From NCBI RefSeq assembly GCF_021277265.1, contig NZ_JAJSOH010000002.1, positions 1-64,000 of the forward strand: a stretch of 64,000 nucleotides of DNA. Direction: 5' to 3'. Every line of letters begins with the position of its first letter. The first letter of the stretch is position 1. Under the pieces are notes generated by a model. The model made no database searches and was not told the origin of the DNA. It saw only the letters and a list, made by a program, of their open reading frames with translations. Of the stretch, positions 29,484-37,370 are shown in pieces. Position numbers and translations under genes: made by a program. The stretch is from Kineosporia rhizophila. GTDB lineage: Bacteria > Actinomycetota > Actinomycetes > Actinomycetales > Kineosporiaceae.

Positions 29484-31004
29484 GTGCGCAACCCGTGGCG
29501 GGTCCTGCCCCTGACCGGCTTTCTGATCACCGCCCTGGTGGCCTGCGGCACCCCGCCGGCCACCACGTCGATCGTCGACCGGCCCGCCGAGGAACCGCTC
29601 GTCCAGCCGGTGGTCCAGCCCGCCGCCGGCGGAAACGGCGACCCCAACATCGTTCTCGTGCTCACCGACGACCTGTCGATGAACCTGCTGAAGCACATCC
29701 CGGCCGTCCGCACGATGCAGCAGCAGGGCACCACGTTCGAGAACTACTTCGTCAACAACTCGCTGTGCTGCCCCTCCCGCACGTCGATCATGACCGGCCG
29801 CTACTCGCACAACACCGGGATCTGGACCAACGGCACCCCCGACGGCGGCTACCAGGCCTTCCGCGACAAGAAGCTGGACCAGGACACTTTCGCCAGCGAC
29901 CTGCGCAAGGCCGGCTACCGCACCGCGATCATGGGCAAGTTCCTGAACGACTACCAGCCGGGCAGCACGAAGTCACCGTCCGGCAACCAGCCGGCCGGCT
30001 GGGACGAATGGTCGCTGGCGGCCAGCGGTTACGCGGGCTTCAACTACAACCTGAACCAGAACGGCGAGGTCGTGCACTACGGCCGCAAGCCCAAGGACTA
30101 CCTGACCGACGTCATCTCCCGCCGCGGCCAGGACTTCATCCGGCGCTCCGCGGCCCGCGAACAGCCCTTCCTGCTGGAACTTTCCACCTTCACCCCGCAC
30201 AAGCCCTACATCCCGGCCCCCCGCCACGCCGGCCTGTTCAAGAAGGCCAAGGTGCCGCGCGGGAAGTCGTACGACAAGGCGAACACCAACCCCTCGGCCT
30301 GGATGCGCGCGCGGAAACTGACCAAGGCCCAGAAGAAGCTGATGGACGAGCAGTACCGCCAGCGGCTGCGCACCGTGCAGTCGGTCAGCGACCTGATCGT
30401 CGACATCAAGGGCCAGCTGCGCCGCAGCGGGGTCGAGGACAACACCTACATCGTGTTCACCTCCGACAACGGCTACCACATGGGTGAGCACGCCCTGGTC
30501 TCGGGCAAGATGACCGCGTTCGACACCGACATCCACGTGCCCCTGGTGGTGACCGGCCCGGACGTCCCGGCCGGCCAGAAGGTGTCCGCGCTGGGCCAGA
30601 GCATCGACCTGCGGCCGACTTTCGCCGACCTGGCCGGGGCCCCGCGCCCGAAGAAGGCCGACGGCCGCAGCCTGGCCCCGCTCTGGCGGGGTGGTACCAA
30701 CAGCCGGCAGTACGTGCTGATCGAGCACCGGGGCCCGCTGGTCGACCCGAACGACCCGGACCGCGAGGTGTTCCGCAGCCCGAACCCACCGGACTACACC
30801 GCCATCCGCGGCAAGTCGTGGCTGTACGTCGAGTACGTCACCGGGGAGCGGGAGTACTACGACCGTAAGAAGGACCCGCTCGAGCGGCGCAACGTGGTGA
30901 ACCAGCTGTCCCAGAAGAAGTTGCGCAGCCTGCACCGCAAGCTCGAGGCGGCCGAGAAGTGCAAGCGGCAGGCCGCCTGCCTCAAGGCCCAGTCACTGAC
31001 CTGA
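29484..31004 (+). CDS. Lipoprotein sulfatase 2
   Basis: A 506-residue sulfatase closely similar to sulfatase 1 along its length. The lipobox is ITALVAC (Cys at about 21) and the formylglycine motif CCPSR has Cys 95. NIVLVLTDDLSMN, GKFLNDYQPGS, STFTPHKPYI and TSDNGYHMGEHAL repeat the metal and substrate motifs. GTG 29484 has AAGGAGG at 29468-29474. It lacks the Ser/Thr/Pro-rich tail of its neighbour. A separate operator palindrome suggests the pair is not simply cotranscribed. Confidence 0.9.
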   Translation: MRNPWRVLPLTGFLITALVACGTPPATTSIVDRPAEEPLVQPVVQPAAGGNGDPNIVLVLTDDLSMNLLKHIPAVRTMQQQGTTFENYFVNNSLCCPSRTSIMTGRYSHNTGIWTNGTPDGGYQAFRDKKLDQDTFASDLRKAGYRTAIMGKFLNDYQPGSTKSPSGNQPAGWDEWSLAASGYAGFNYNLNQNGEVVHYGRKPKDYLTDVISRRGQDFIRRSAAREQPFLLELSTFTPHKPYIPAPRHAGLFKKAKVPRGKSYDKANTNPSAWMRARKLTKAQKKLMDEQYRQRLRTVQSVSDLIVDIKGQLRRSGVEDNTYIVFTSDNGYHMGEHALVSGKMTAFDTDIHVPLVVTGPDVPAGQKVSALGQSIDLRPTFADLAGAPRPKKADGRSLAPLWRGGTNSRQYVLIEHRGPLVDPNDPDREVFRSPNPPDYTAIRGKSWLYVEYVTGEREYYDRKKDPLERRNVVNQLSQKKLRSLHRKLEAAEKCKRQAACLKAQSLT

Positions 31005-31008
31005 CCCC

Positions 31009-31047
31009 CTGGCTGGGCCGGTTCAGCCTTCGAACCGGCCCAGCCAG
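31009..31047. terminator. Hairpin between sulfatase 2 and marR, overlapping the marR 3' end
   Basis: CTGGCTGGGCCGGTTC and GAACCGGCCCAGCCAG form a perfect 16-bp stem with a seven-base loop, AGCCTTC. It starts a few bases after the sulfatase stop and takes in the last codons and stop of the convergent marR gene, so it may terminate both. There is no T-tract, so it may act as an RNA-end stabiliser or a Rho-assisted site instead. Confidence 0.65.
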
Positions 31048-31517
31048 CGAGTCAGCAGCTCCTCGAGCGTGCGCCTCTCCAGCGGACTGAAATGCTGCAA
31101 TAGTCGCTGCTCGTTGGCCATGTGCGCGGTGTACGCCCGGTCGATCAGCTCGCGCCCCTGCGGGGTCAGCGCCACCACCCGGCCCCGCCCGTCCACCTCG
31201 CTGACCCGCCGCGAGACCAGCCCCGCCTCGACCAGCCGGTCCAGCCGCTTCGTCATCGCCCCGGTGGTGACCATGGTGTTCTGGGCCAGCTCGCCCGGCG
31301 CCCGCTCGAACGGCTCTCCCACCCGGCGCAGGGCAGCCAGGACGTCGAACTCCCCCTCGGTCAGACCGAACTGCCGGTACACCTGCACCAGTTCCTGGGT
31401 GAGCGCGTTGGCCAGGCGGTGCAGGCGGCCGATCACCGCGACCGGGCTGGAATCCAGATCCGGTCGTTCCCGGGACCATTCGGCCATCACCCGGGCCACA
31501 TGATCAGGCGTGCTCAT
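31023..31517 (-). CDS. MarR family regulator of the divergent EamA exporter
   Basis: A 164-residue MarR protein. LTEGEFDVLAALRRVG, NTMVTTGAMTKRLDRLVEAGLVSR and SEVDGRGRVVALTPQGREL are the dimer, recognition and wing regions. It diverges from the EamA gene at 31559; two perfect palindromes fill the 41 bp between them. ATG 31517 has TATAGT six bases upstream and no ribosome-binding site, so the message is likely leaderless and repressed by its own product. Confidence 0.9.
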   Translation of the reverse strand: MSTPDHVARVMAEWSRERPDLDSSPVAVIGRLHRLANALTQELVQVYRQFGLTEGEFDVLAALRRVGEPFERAPGELAQNTMVTTGAMTKRLDRLVEAGLVSRRVSEVDGRGRVVALTPQGRELIDRAYTAHMANEQRLLQHFSPLERRTLEELLTRWLGRFEG

Positions 31518-31526
31518 CGGCCGACT

Positions 31527-31569
31527 ATATAGCTTCCCGGGAAGCTATATTAGCTTCCATGGAAGCTAA
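31527..31569. promoter_or_regulatory. Twin palindromic operators between marR and eamA
   Basis: Two perfect palindromes share the arms AGCTTCC and GGAAGCT: a 24-bp one at 31527-31550 centred on CCCGGG and a 20-bp one at 31550-31569 centred on CCATGG, which contains the eamA ATG. The centres are 21 bp apart, two helical turns. TATATT (31546-31551) lies seven bases before the eamA ATG, and TATAGT on the other strand lies six before marR. Both promoters would be blocked by one regulator array. Confidence 0.8.
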
Positions 31570-32500
31570 CGTCCGCTGGGTGGCGCTCACCGCCGTCGCC
31601 CCCATCGTCTTCGGCTCGACGTACTACGTCACCAGCCACACCCTCCCTGCGGACCATCCGTTCTACGGCGGGGCCCTGCGTGCCCTGCCGGCCGGTCTGC
31701 TCCTCCTGCTGATCACCCGACAGCTACCCAAGGGCTCCTGGTGGTGGCGATCGCTGGTGCTTGGGGCACTGAACTTCGGGGCGTTCTTCACCCTCATCTA
31801 CATCACTGCCCAGCTTCTACCCACCAGCGTCGCCTCGACCACCATGGCCACCTCCTCGGTGATGCTCATGCTGCTGGCCTGGCCCCTGCTGGCCGAGCGG
31901 CCGCAGGTGTTGGCGGTGGTGGGCGCCGTGGTCGGGATCGCCGGGGTAGCCGTGATGTTGCTGGGCAACTACGGCGGGGAGGGCATCGACTACCGCGGTG
32001 TTCTGGCCTCCCTGGCCGCCATGATCCTCTCCAGCCTGGGCGCGATCCTGACCAAGCGCTGGAGCCCGAAGATCAACATTCTGGCGCTGACCTCCTGGCA
32101 GCTGATCGCCGGCGGCCTGATCATCCTGCCGGTGGCGATCGCGGTGGAGGGCGCTCCCCCGGCGATGACGGCCGAGCGCCTGGCCGGGTACGGCTACGTC
32201 ACCTTCGTGGCCACCGCCCTCGGGTTCACCCTCTGGTTCAACGGCCTCAAACGCCTGGACGCCGCCACCGTGGGCCTGATCGGGTTGCTCAACCCGGTGT
32301 CCGGGGTGGTGCTCGGGGTGCTCCTGGCCTCCGAGCCGTTCGGGGTGCGGCAGATCGTCGGGGTCACCCTGGTCGTCCTGGGCATCCTGCTCGGCCAGCC
32401 GATCGCCCGGCGCCTGCTCACCGGACGGCGCACTGCACCCGCGGGCACCCCCTCCGAGCCCACCTCGGTGGAGACCGGGGCACCCGCGAAAAGGCAGTGA
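31559..32500 (+). CDS. EamA/DMT family transporter
   Basis: A 313-residue drug/metabolite transporter with ten membrane helices in two five-helix EamA repeats. Typical features are FGSTYYVTSHTLP and PFYGGALRALPAGLLLLL in the first repeat, and FTLWFNGLKRLDAATVGLIGLLNPV in the second. Such proteins export amino acids or small toxic metabolites; the substrate is not evident. The ATG lies within an operator, and a leaderless message is likely. It is probably repressed by the divergent MarR. Confidence 0.9.
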   Translation: MEANVRWVALTAVAPIVFGSTYYVTSHTLPADHPFYGGALRALPAGLLLLLITRQLPKGSWWWRSLVLGALNFGAFFTLIYITAQLLPTSVASTTMATSSVMLMLLAWPLLAERPQVLAVVGAVVGIAGVAVMLLGNYGGEGIDYRGVLASLAAMILSSLGAILTKRWSPKINILALTSWQLIAGGLIILPVAIAVEGAPPAMTAERLAGYGYVTFVATALGFTLWFNGLKRLDAATVGLIGLLNPVSGVVLGVLLASEPFGVRQIVGVTLVVLGILLGQPIARRLLTGRRTAPAGTPSEPTSVETGAPAKRQ

Positions 32501-32611
32501 TCGCAGGCGGCCTGGGCCCGCGCCGGAGAACCACCGAAGACCTGAGGACGATCGGCGCCTCTGAGTCCTTCGGGTCGCCGTTCGATCTTGGTTGACTTAC
32601 TCTCGGACGAT

Positions 32612-33352
32612 ATGAGCGTCTTGCGTCGTGTGCGGCCGGCCAGCCGGAGCAGGTCTCTCCGGCTCGGTTCGGCCGGCCTGACCGCCCTGCTCCTGCTGTC
32701 CGCGTGCGCCTACGCCGAAGACGGCTCGGTGGGCACCGGCCCCGACTCCGGCGGCAGCTCCCAGTCCGGCGCCGACGAGCTGAAGACCGACATCGACACC
32801 TCGATCCGGACCTCGGAGAGCTACTGGGAGTCGTTCTTCGAGTCCCAGGGCGGGCAGTTCACCCCGGTCCAGGGAGTGATCCCCTACGACGAGGAGGGCG
32901 ACGGCGACTGCGGCGGCGAGCCCTTCGTGCTGAACAACGCCTTCTTCTGCCCGGTGGGCAACTTCATCGCCTACGACCAGAACTTCATCGCCGGTCAGTA
33001 CCAGGCCATCGGCGACGCCTTCGTGTACTACCTGATCGGCCACGAGTACGCGCACGCCGTGCAGGACCTGCTGGGCATCCAGCACCGCCTGACCATCCAG
33101 CACGAACTGCAGGCCGACTGCATGGCCGGTGCCTATCTGGGCGACTCGGTCCGGGCCGATGTGCTGGCCGTGGAGGAAGGCGACATCGACGAGTTGCTCA
33201 CCTCCCTGGCCACGGTCGGCGATCAGCCGGGCATCCCGTGGTTCGCCGAGGGCGCTCACGGCACCGGGCAGCAGCGCACCCAGGCCTTCGCCCAGGGCTA
33301 CGAGGGCACTCAGGGCAACGGCAGTGCCCTGGCCAGCTGCCTCTCGTCCTAG
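32612..33352 (+). CDS. Lipoprotein neutral zinc metallopeptidase (YpfJ-like)
   Basis: A 246-residue protein with a lipobox LLLLSAC (Cys at about 31). The zinc-binding HEYAHAVQ lies in YYLIGHEYAHAVQDLLG, and QHELQADCMAGAYLGD gives the third ligand and catalytic surroundings; NAFFCPVGNFIAYD is also typical of the YpfJ-like peptidases. The protein should act outside the membrane. ATG 32612 gives a normal signal peptide; an upstream start (32588) is possible. Confidence 0.87.
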   Translation: MSVLRRVRPASRSRSLRLGSAGLTALLLLSACAYAEDGSVGTGPDSGGSSQSGADELKTDIDTSIRTSESYWESFFESQGGQFTPVQGVIPYDEEGDGDCGGEPFVLNNAFFCPVGNFIAYDQNFIAGQYQAIGDAFVYYLIGHEYAHAVQDLLGIQHRLTIQHELQADCMAGAYLGDSVRADVLAVEEGDIDELLTSLATVGDQPGIPWFAEGAHGTGQQRTQAFAQGYEGTQGNGSALASCLSS

Positions 33353-33396
33353 GATCCATTCTTCCAATAGCTGGATCCAATGGCTAGGGTTCGCTC

Positions 33397-33897
33397 ATGG
33401 AGACCGACGGCCCCGATGCGCGCGCAGACCGACTCGAGCACATCGTCCCCGATTACTCAGACCCGCCGTACGGGGCGCGCTACGGCAAGCAACTGAAGGC
33501 TTTCCATCGCACCGGTTCTCTGCTGATCCTGGGCGGCATGACCCCGGAAGACCGTGACGGCACCGTGCTGAATCCGGGACGATTGGGCGAGAACCTCACC
33601 GTAGAGCAGGGTTACGTGGCTGCCCGTAAGGCTGCCGCCAACTGTCTGGGCATGATCCGCCTGGCCGTCGGCTCGCTCGACCACGTGCTGGCCCCGGTGC
33701 AGATGCTCGGTTTCGTGGCCTCCACACCGGATTTCGACCGCCACCACGAAGTGGGCGAAGGCGTGTCCGACGTACTCGCCGAAGTCTTCGGGGAGGCCGG
33801 GGCGGTGACCCGGGCGAACATGGGCGTCACCAGCCTGGCCCGAGGCAACTGTTACGAAGTGCTGCTGACCGTGGAGCTACACCCGAACACCCCCTGA
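33397..33897 (+). CDS. RidA (YjgF/YER057c/UK114) family protein
   Basis: A 166-residue RidA-superfamily protein. TGSLLILGGMTPEDRDG, VAARKAAANCLGMIRLAVGSLDHV, and TRANMGVTSLARGNCYEVLLTVEL correspond to the conserved blocks; the Arg that binds the substrate carboxylate in RidA seems kept in TRANMGV. RidA enzymes remove reactive enamines or imines, but this divergent subfamily may have other activity. ATG 33397 has TAGGGT six bases upstream and no ribosome-binding site, suggesting a leaderless message. Confidence 0.82.
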   Translation: METDGPDARADRLEHIVPDYSDPPYGARYGKQLKAFHRTGSLLILGGMTPEDRDGTVLNPGRLGENLTVEQGYVAARKAAANCLGMIRLAVGSLDHVLAPVQMLGFVASTPDFDRHHEVGEGVSDVLAEVFGEAGAVTRANMGVTSLARGNCYEVLLTVELHPNTP

Positions 33898-33905
33898 CCC
33901 ACAAC

Positions 33906-33945
33906 AAAGGACGCCCGACCTCGGTGGCGAGGTCGGGCATCCTTT
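33906..33945. terminator. Bidirectional terminator between ridA-like and hsp20 genes
   Basis: AAAGGACGCCCGACCTCG and CGAGGTCGGGCATCCTTT form a long stem with a GTGG loop and one mismatch, flanked by A on one side and T on the other. It lies between the convergent stops at 33897 and 33965 and should work in both directions. Confidence 0.85.
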
Positions 33946-33964
33946 GTCTGTTCGAGGGTTTCGG

Positions 33965-34423
33965 TCAGCCCTCGGTGATCTCGATGGTGCGGGGTGCGGT
34001 CTCGCCGGTCTTCGGGATGGAGACCTGCAGCACACCGTCGGCCAGGGAGGCACCGATCCGGTCGGCCGCCACGCCCTTCGGCAGCAGGGTGCGGTACTGG
34101 AACCGCCCGGCCCGACGGGCGTGCCGCTGCTCACCGTCTTCGGACTGCGCGTATTCGCCACCGACAGTGAGGGTGTCACCCTCGACGCTGATCTCGATCT
34201 CGTTCCGGCGGAAACCGGGCACCTCGAGGCTGAGCACGTAGCCACTGTCGGTCTCGCTCACGTCGGCCAGCGGGCGCCACGGACGCCGGCTCTCGGCCTG
34301 CTCGCGGCCCGCGGGACCGAACACGGACTGGACCAGACTGTCGAACTGCCGCTGCATGTCGCCGAACTCACGGAACGGATCCCACCGCACGACCGCGTCG
34401 CCCGAACGCACAGGAAGAGCCAT
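33965..34423 (-). CDS. Small heat-shock protein Hsp20
   Basis: A 152-residue alpha-crystallin-type chaperone. The N-terminal WDPFREFGDMQRQFDSL, the crystallin core PLADVSETDSGYVLSLEVPGF, GDTLTVGGEYAQ, and the end GVAADRIGASLADGVLQVSIPK are all present. It holds unfolded proteins during heat stress. ATG 34423 gives the usual start MALPVRSGD. A perfect HAIR-like repeat 95 bp upstream points to HspR repression. Confidence 0.93.
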   Translation of the reverse strand: MALPVRSGDAVVRWDPFREFGDMQRQFDSLVQSVFGPAGREQAESRRPWRPLADVSETDSGYVLSLEVPGFRRNEIEISVEGDTLTVGGEYAQSEDGEQRHARRAGRFQYRTLLPKGVAADRIGASLADGVLQVSIPKTGETAPRTIEITEG

Positions 34424-34517
34424 TTCGACTCACGCTCCTTCGAAGCATCTCGTTCTCGCGACCCCTCTTCCGGGCCGCACGAAGAAGGTAACGCCGATCG
34501 GGCGCCGATGCATTCCG

Positions 34518-34542
34518 AAGTTGAGCCCTTATCGCTCAACTT
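34518..34542. promoter_or_regulatory. HAIR-like HspR operator upstream of hsp20
   Basis: AAGTTGAGC-CCTTATC-GCTCAACTT is a perfect inverted repeat with a seven-base spacer. HspR binds HAIR elements of the form CTTGAGT-N7-ACTCAAG; the TTGAG/CTCAA cores and N7 spacing match here. It is placed to repress hsp20. HspR itself is not in this window. Confidence 0.8.
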
Positions 34543-34676
34543 TTCGCCCAGTCGGCTGCTCACTGACGTTTGACCAGGTCAAGGGCTTGTTTTGGATTTT
34601 GGACGCTGGACCTGGCCCGGGTGCGGAGGGGCAAGATCGACGGGCGAGGGCTGGGCGAGCGGGCTACGGATAGGGC

Positions 34677-35126
34677 GTGACGATCAACTCAGCCCCCCAG
34701 CCGACCGGCCCGGACGAGGCCCACCGGGTGCCGGAAGGGGTCAGCGACGCGACGGTGGAGGCGCTGGGCAAGCTCTCCGAGGCGCTCGAGACGCTGGAGC
34801 AGGCCCGAGGGCACCTGTACGCGTTCCACCAGATCACCGGACGCTCGGATCTTCAGTTCGGGGAGGCGGTGGAGGCGCTGCGCACCGCCGGGCACCCCGA
34901 GCTGGCCGACCGGATCGAGAAGGAGCTGGTGGGGCACAACGTGATCGCCGGCCGATGGACGTTCCAGGTGGTCGAGGACTACGACGACGGCTACTGGTCG
35001 CTGGCCCGTGAGCTGGAACGCACGGCGCGTGAGGAGCTGGTGGGTGGGCGTCGGCACCTGTTCGAGGCCCGGATGAAGGAGGACCGGCGTACCCACGGGC
35101 GCGCCGGGCACGAGGCGCGGCCCTGA
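34677..35126 (+). CDS. Conserved actinobacterial hypothetical protein
   Basis: A 149-residue soluble protein, mostly helical, with the striking segment GHNVIAGRWTFQVVEDYDDG, which I associate with small conserved actinobacterial proteins of unknown role. The N-terminal half (SDATVEALGKLSEALETLEQARGHLY) is a helical pair, and the C-terminus is basic. The stop is eight bases from the convergent gene's stop. GTG 34677 lacks a clear ribosome-binding site. Confidence 0.72.
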   Translation: MTINSAPQPTGPDEAHRVPEGVSDATVEALGKLSEALETLEQARGHLYAFHQITGRSDLQFGEAVEALRTAGHPELADRIEKELVGHNVIAGRWTFQVVEDYDDGYWSLARELERTAREELVGGRRHLFEARMKEDRRTHGRAGHEARP

Positions 35127-35133
35127 GGGAGGC

Positions 35134-35637
35134 TCAGGCCTTGTGCACGTCTTCGCGCCCGTCGCGACGGCGGCCGGTGATGCGGGCGTACTCGACGGAC
35201 TGCTCGGACGACTGGTCCAACCGGAGGGTGAGCCCGGCCGGGCCGATGTGCAGCACCTCGCCCCAGGTGGTTCCGAGGCGCGCATCGTCTCCGGGCACGA
35301 AGTCGGACGGGCCCCAGGCGGAGGCCGACCCCAGCGCGCCGAGCCGCTCTAGAGCCTGCCGCCCGGCTCGGATGTTCCCCGCGAGAACGCGCATCTCTTC
35401 TTCGATTTCGAAGCGCTGCGACCGGTCGGCCAGATCAGGCAGGGCCCGGCGCAGCCGCCGCAGCTGGTCCCGTTCACCGGCCAGACGCTCCCTGATCACC
35501 GCCGCACGATCGGGCGGGGCCGACGGGCGGGCGAATTCGGTTGCGGAGGAGACCTGCTCGAAGGCGGCGTGACGGCCCTGCCGGACGATGCGAACCATGT
35601 CCATGGGTGCGGTGACCGGGCTCGAACTTGGCGTCAT
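35134..35637 (-). CDS. Hypothetical protein, helical with C-terminal beta domain
   Basis: A 167-residue protein. The middle (AVIRERLAGERDQLRRLRRALPDLADR, then IEEEMRVLAGNIRAGRQALERL) is probably an antiparallel coiled coil, and the end (GTTWGEVLHIGPAGLTLRLDQS) is a short beta barrel. The family is not recognised. ATG 35637 (MTPSSSPVTAP) follows GAGAGC; a longer frame runs to 35718. Confidence 0.55.
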   Translation of the reverse strand: MTPSSSPVTAPMDMVRIVRQGRHAAFEQVSSATEFARPSAPPDRAAVIRERLAGERDQLRRLRRALPDLADRSQRFEIEEEMRVLAGNIRAGRQALERLGALGSASAWGPSDFVPGDDARLGTTWGEVLHIGPAGLTLRLDQSSEQSVEYARITGRRRDGREDVHKA

Positions 35638-36356
35638 CAGATTGCTCTCGATCAAGGGTTGCGGTGGAACGGATCTCACACGCACCGGGAGGGATCCGGC
35701 CGAGGCGCTGGCCTGCACGCCGGACGGAGGAGGCGACCGGGTTGCCGAAACAATGAAGTAGCGGACGAATTCCGGGCAGTGGTGCTCACGGTCGCCTGGA
35801 AGTTGAGGCTTTGATCATCCTCTTCCATCAGTACCGCCCGACGCAAGTCTTTGCCGAATACCGTCTGACCTGGGCTGATTCTGTGATCGGGCACCTGCGA
35901 TCCAGTGACGGGAATCCGTGACCGAACGAGATTCAGCGATTGCCGGGCGTATTCGACCGCAGTGACCGCTGAATGCCCATGGGTAGCGGATGTTCGACGC
36001 TGGAACTACCGGGAGATCGGAAGAGGTAGACATCAGCTGTCCCGCCGACCGGCGAAGCCCTCGCACGAGCGCGGGGCGCGCCACCTAACGTCAGCCTCGG
36101 AGAGGGCCTCCGCTCCCGCAACTCGAAAACAAGGGTTTCGATATAACGACTTGATCTCGGCCGGGGGGCGAGCCGCTGCGGAACGCCGGGCGGTGTTGGT
36201 TCGTCGTCACTTCATACCCGCACCTACCACGCGTATCGGCGGCCCCGCGCGAGCGGAATGCCGATTCCGTGTCAGGATGGCAGGTGGCCCAGGCCCGGCG
36301 GGACACCGAAGTCAGGACCGGACCATCCGAATCCCAGTCGCCAAGGTGAGAGAACT
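35638..36356. other. 719-bp gap upstream of the olefin operon
   Basis: No convincing gene. The region is visibly less GC-rich (runs such as GAATTCCGGGCAGTGG, AAACAAGGGTTTCGATATAACG) and the open frames in it have poor codon bias. ATTCAGCG (35931-35938) and CGCTGAAT (35967-35974) form a perfect separated inverted repeat. It probably holds the oleA promoter and regulatory sites, and perhaps a small RNA. Confidence 0.5.
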
Positions 36357-37370
36357 TTGATCAATTCTGCGGTCGTGAGCACCGGACACGCGATACCGGA
36401 CGGCGTGATCACCTCGGCGGAGATCGAAGCCCTGGTCACCGAGCGCAGCCCCGGCTTCGCCATGCCGGCCGGCCTGGTCGAGCGGCTCACCGGGGTCGGC
36501 GCGCGACGTCACGCGGTGCCCGGCACCACCTCTTCCGACCTGGCCGCGCAGGCCGGGCTGGCCGCGCTGCGCAACGCCGACGTCGACCCGCTGTCGGTCG
36601 ACTTCCTGATCTACTCCTCGGCCTCGCACGACGTGTCCGAGCCCGCCACCTCCGCGATCGTGCAGCACAAGATGGGCGCGCGGAACGCGACCTTCGCCGA
36701 CATCAAGAACGCCTGCAACAGCTTCCTCAACGGCCTGGACTTCGCCGCCGCGGCGATCGAGACCGGTCGCGCGCGGCGGGTCCTGGTGGTGGCCGGCGAG
36801 GTGCTCTCCCCCACCATCAACTTCTCGATCGAGAGCTCCAACGACCTGCGCAAGAAGCTGGCCGCGCTCACCCTGGGCGACGCCGGGGGTGCGGTGCTGC
36901 TGGAGGCCACCGAGGAGGAGAACACCGGTCTGCTGCCCGGGCGCTTCGTCTCCGACGGCTCGAAGTGGGAGCTGTCCACCGTGCTGGCCGGCGGCAACCT
37001 GATGCCGCACGACAACTCGCGCTACTTCTTCGAGTGCGACAGCGCGGGCCTGCAGTCGCTGGCCATCGAGCACATCCCGCCGCTGATCGAGAAGTCGATC
37101 GACGAGCTGGGCTGGAAGCTCGACGAGGTGAAGCGGATCTTCCCGCACCAGGTCTCCAAGGGCGTCACCCAGGCGCTGTGCTCGGCCATCGGCTACTCCC
37201 CCGACCAGGTGGAGTTCACCCTCGACCGGTTCGGCAACAACGCCGCGGCCAGCATCCCGCTGGGCCTCAGCCTGGCCTCCGAGCAGGGGCTGATCAGCAA
37301 GGGCGACAAGGTCCTGCTGGTCTGCGGCGCGGCCGGGTTCACCGCCGGGGTCCTGCCGGTGATCTGGTGA
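36357..37370 (+). CDS. oleA: OleA, thiolase-fold acyl-CoA condensing enzyme
   Basis: A 337-residue KASIII-fold enzyme that joins two fatty acyl-CoAs head to head to give a 2-alkyl-3-ketoacid, the first step of long-chain olefin synthesis. The catalytic triad is in IKNACNSFLNG (Cys 120), IFPHQVSKG (His 264) and FGNNAAASIPLG (Asn 294). On sequence alone FabH-like activity is possible, but the following oleBC and oleD genes fix the assignment. TTG 36357 is preceded by AAGGTGAGAG. The stop overlaps the oleBC GTG (GTGA). Confidence 0.92.
   Translation: MINSAVVSTGHAIPDGVITSAEIEALVTERSPGFAMPAGLVERLTGVGARRHAVPGTTSSDLAAQAGLAALRNADVDPLSVDFLIYSSASHDVSEPATSAIVQHKMGARNATFADIKNACNSFLNGLDFAAAAIETGRARRVLVVAGEVLSPTINFSIESSNDLRKKLAALTLGDAGGAVLLEATEEENTGLLPGRFVSDGSKWELSTVLAGGNLMPHDNSRYFFECDSAGLQSLAIEHIPPLIEKSIDELGWKLDEVKRIFPHQVSKGVTQALCSAIGYSPDQVEFTLDRFGNNAAASIPLGLSLASEQGLISKGDKVLLVCGAAGFTAGVLPVIW

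Noticed and set aside
35905-36360. Possible 151-residue gene before oleA
   Set aside because: Weak GC bias at third positions, no ribosome-binding site, no family, and it runs over the oleA ribosome-binding site. Treated as a regulatory gap.
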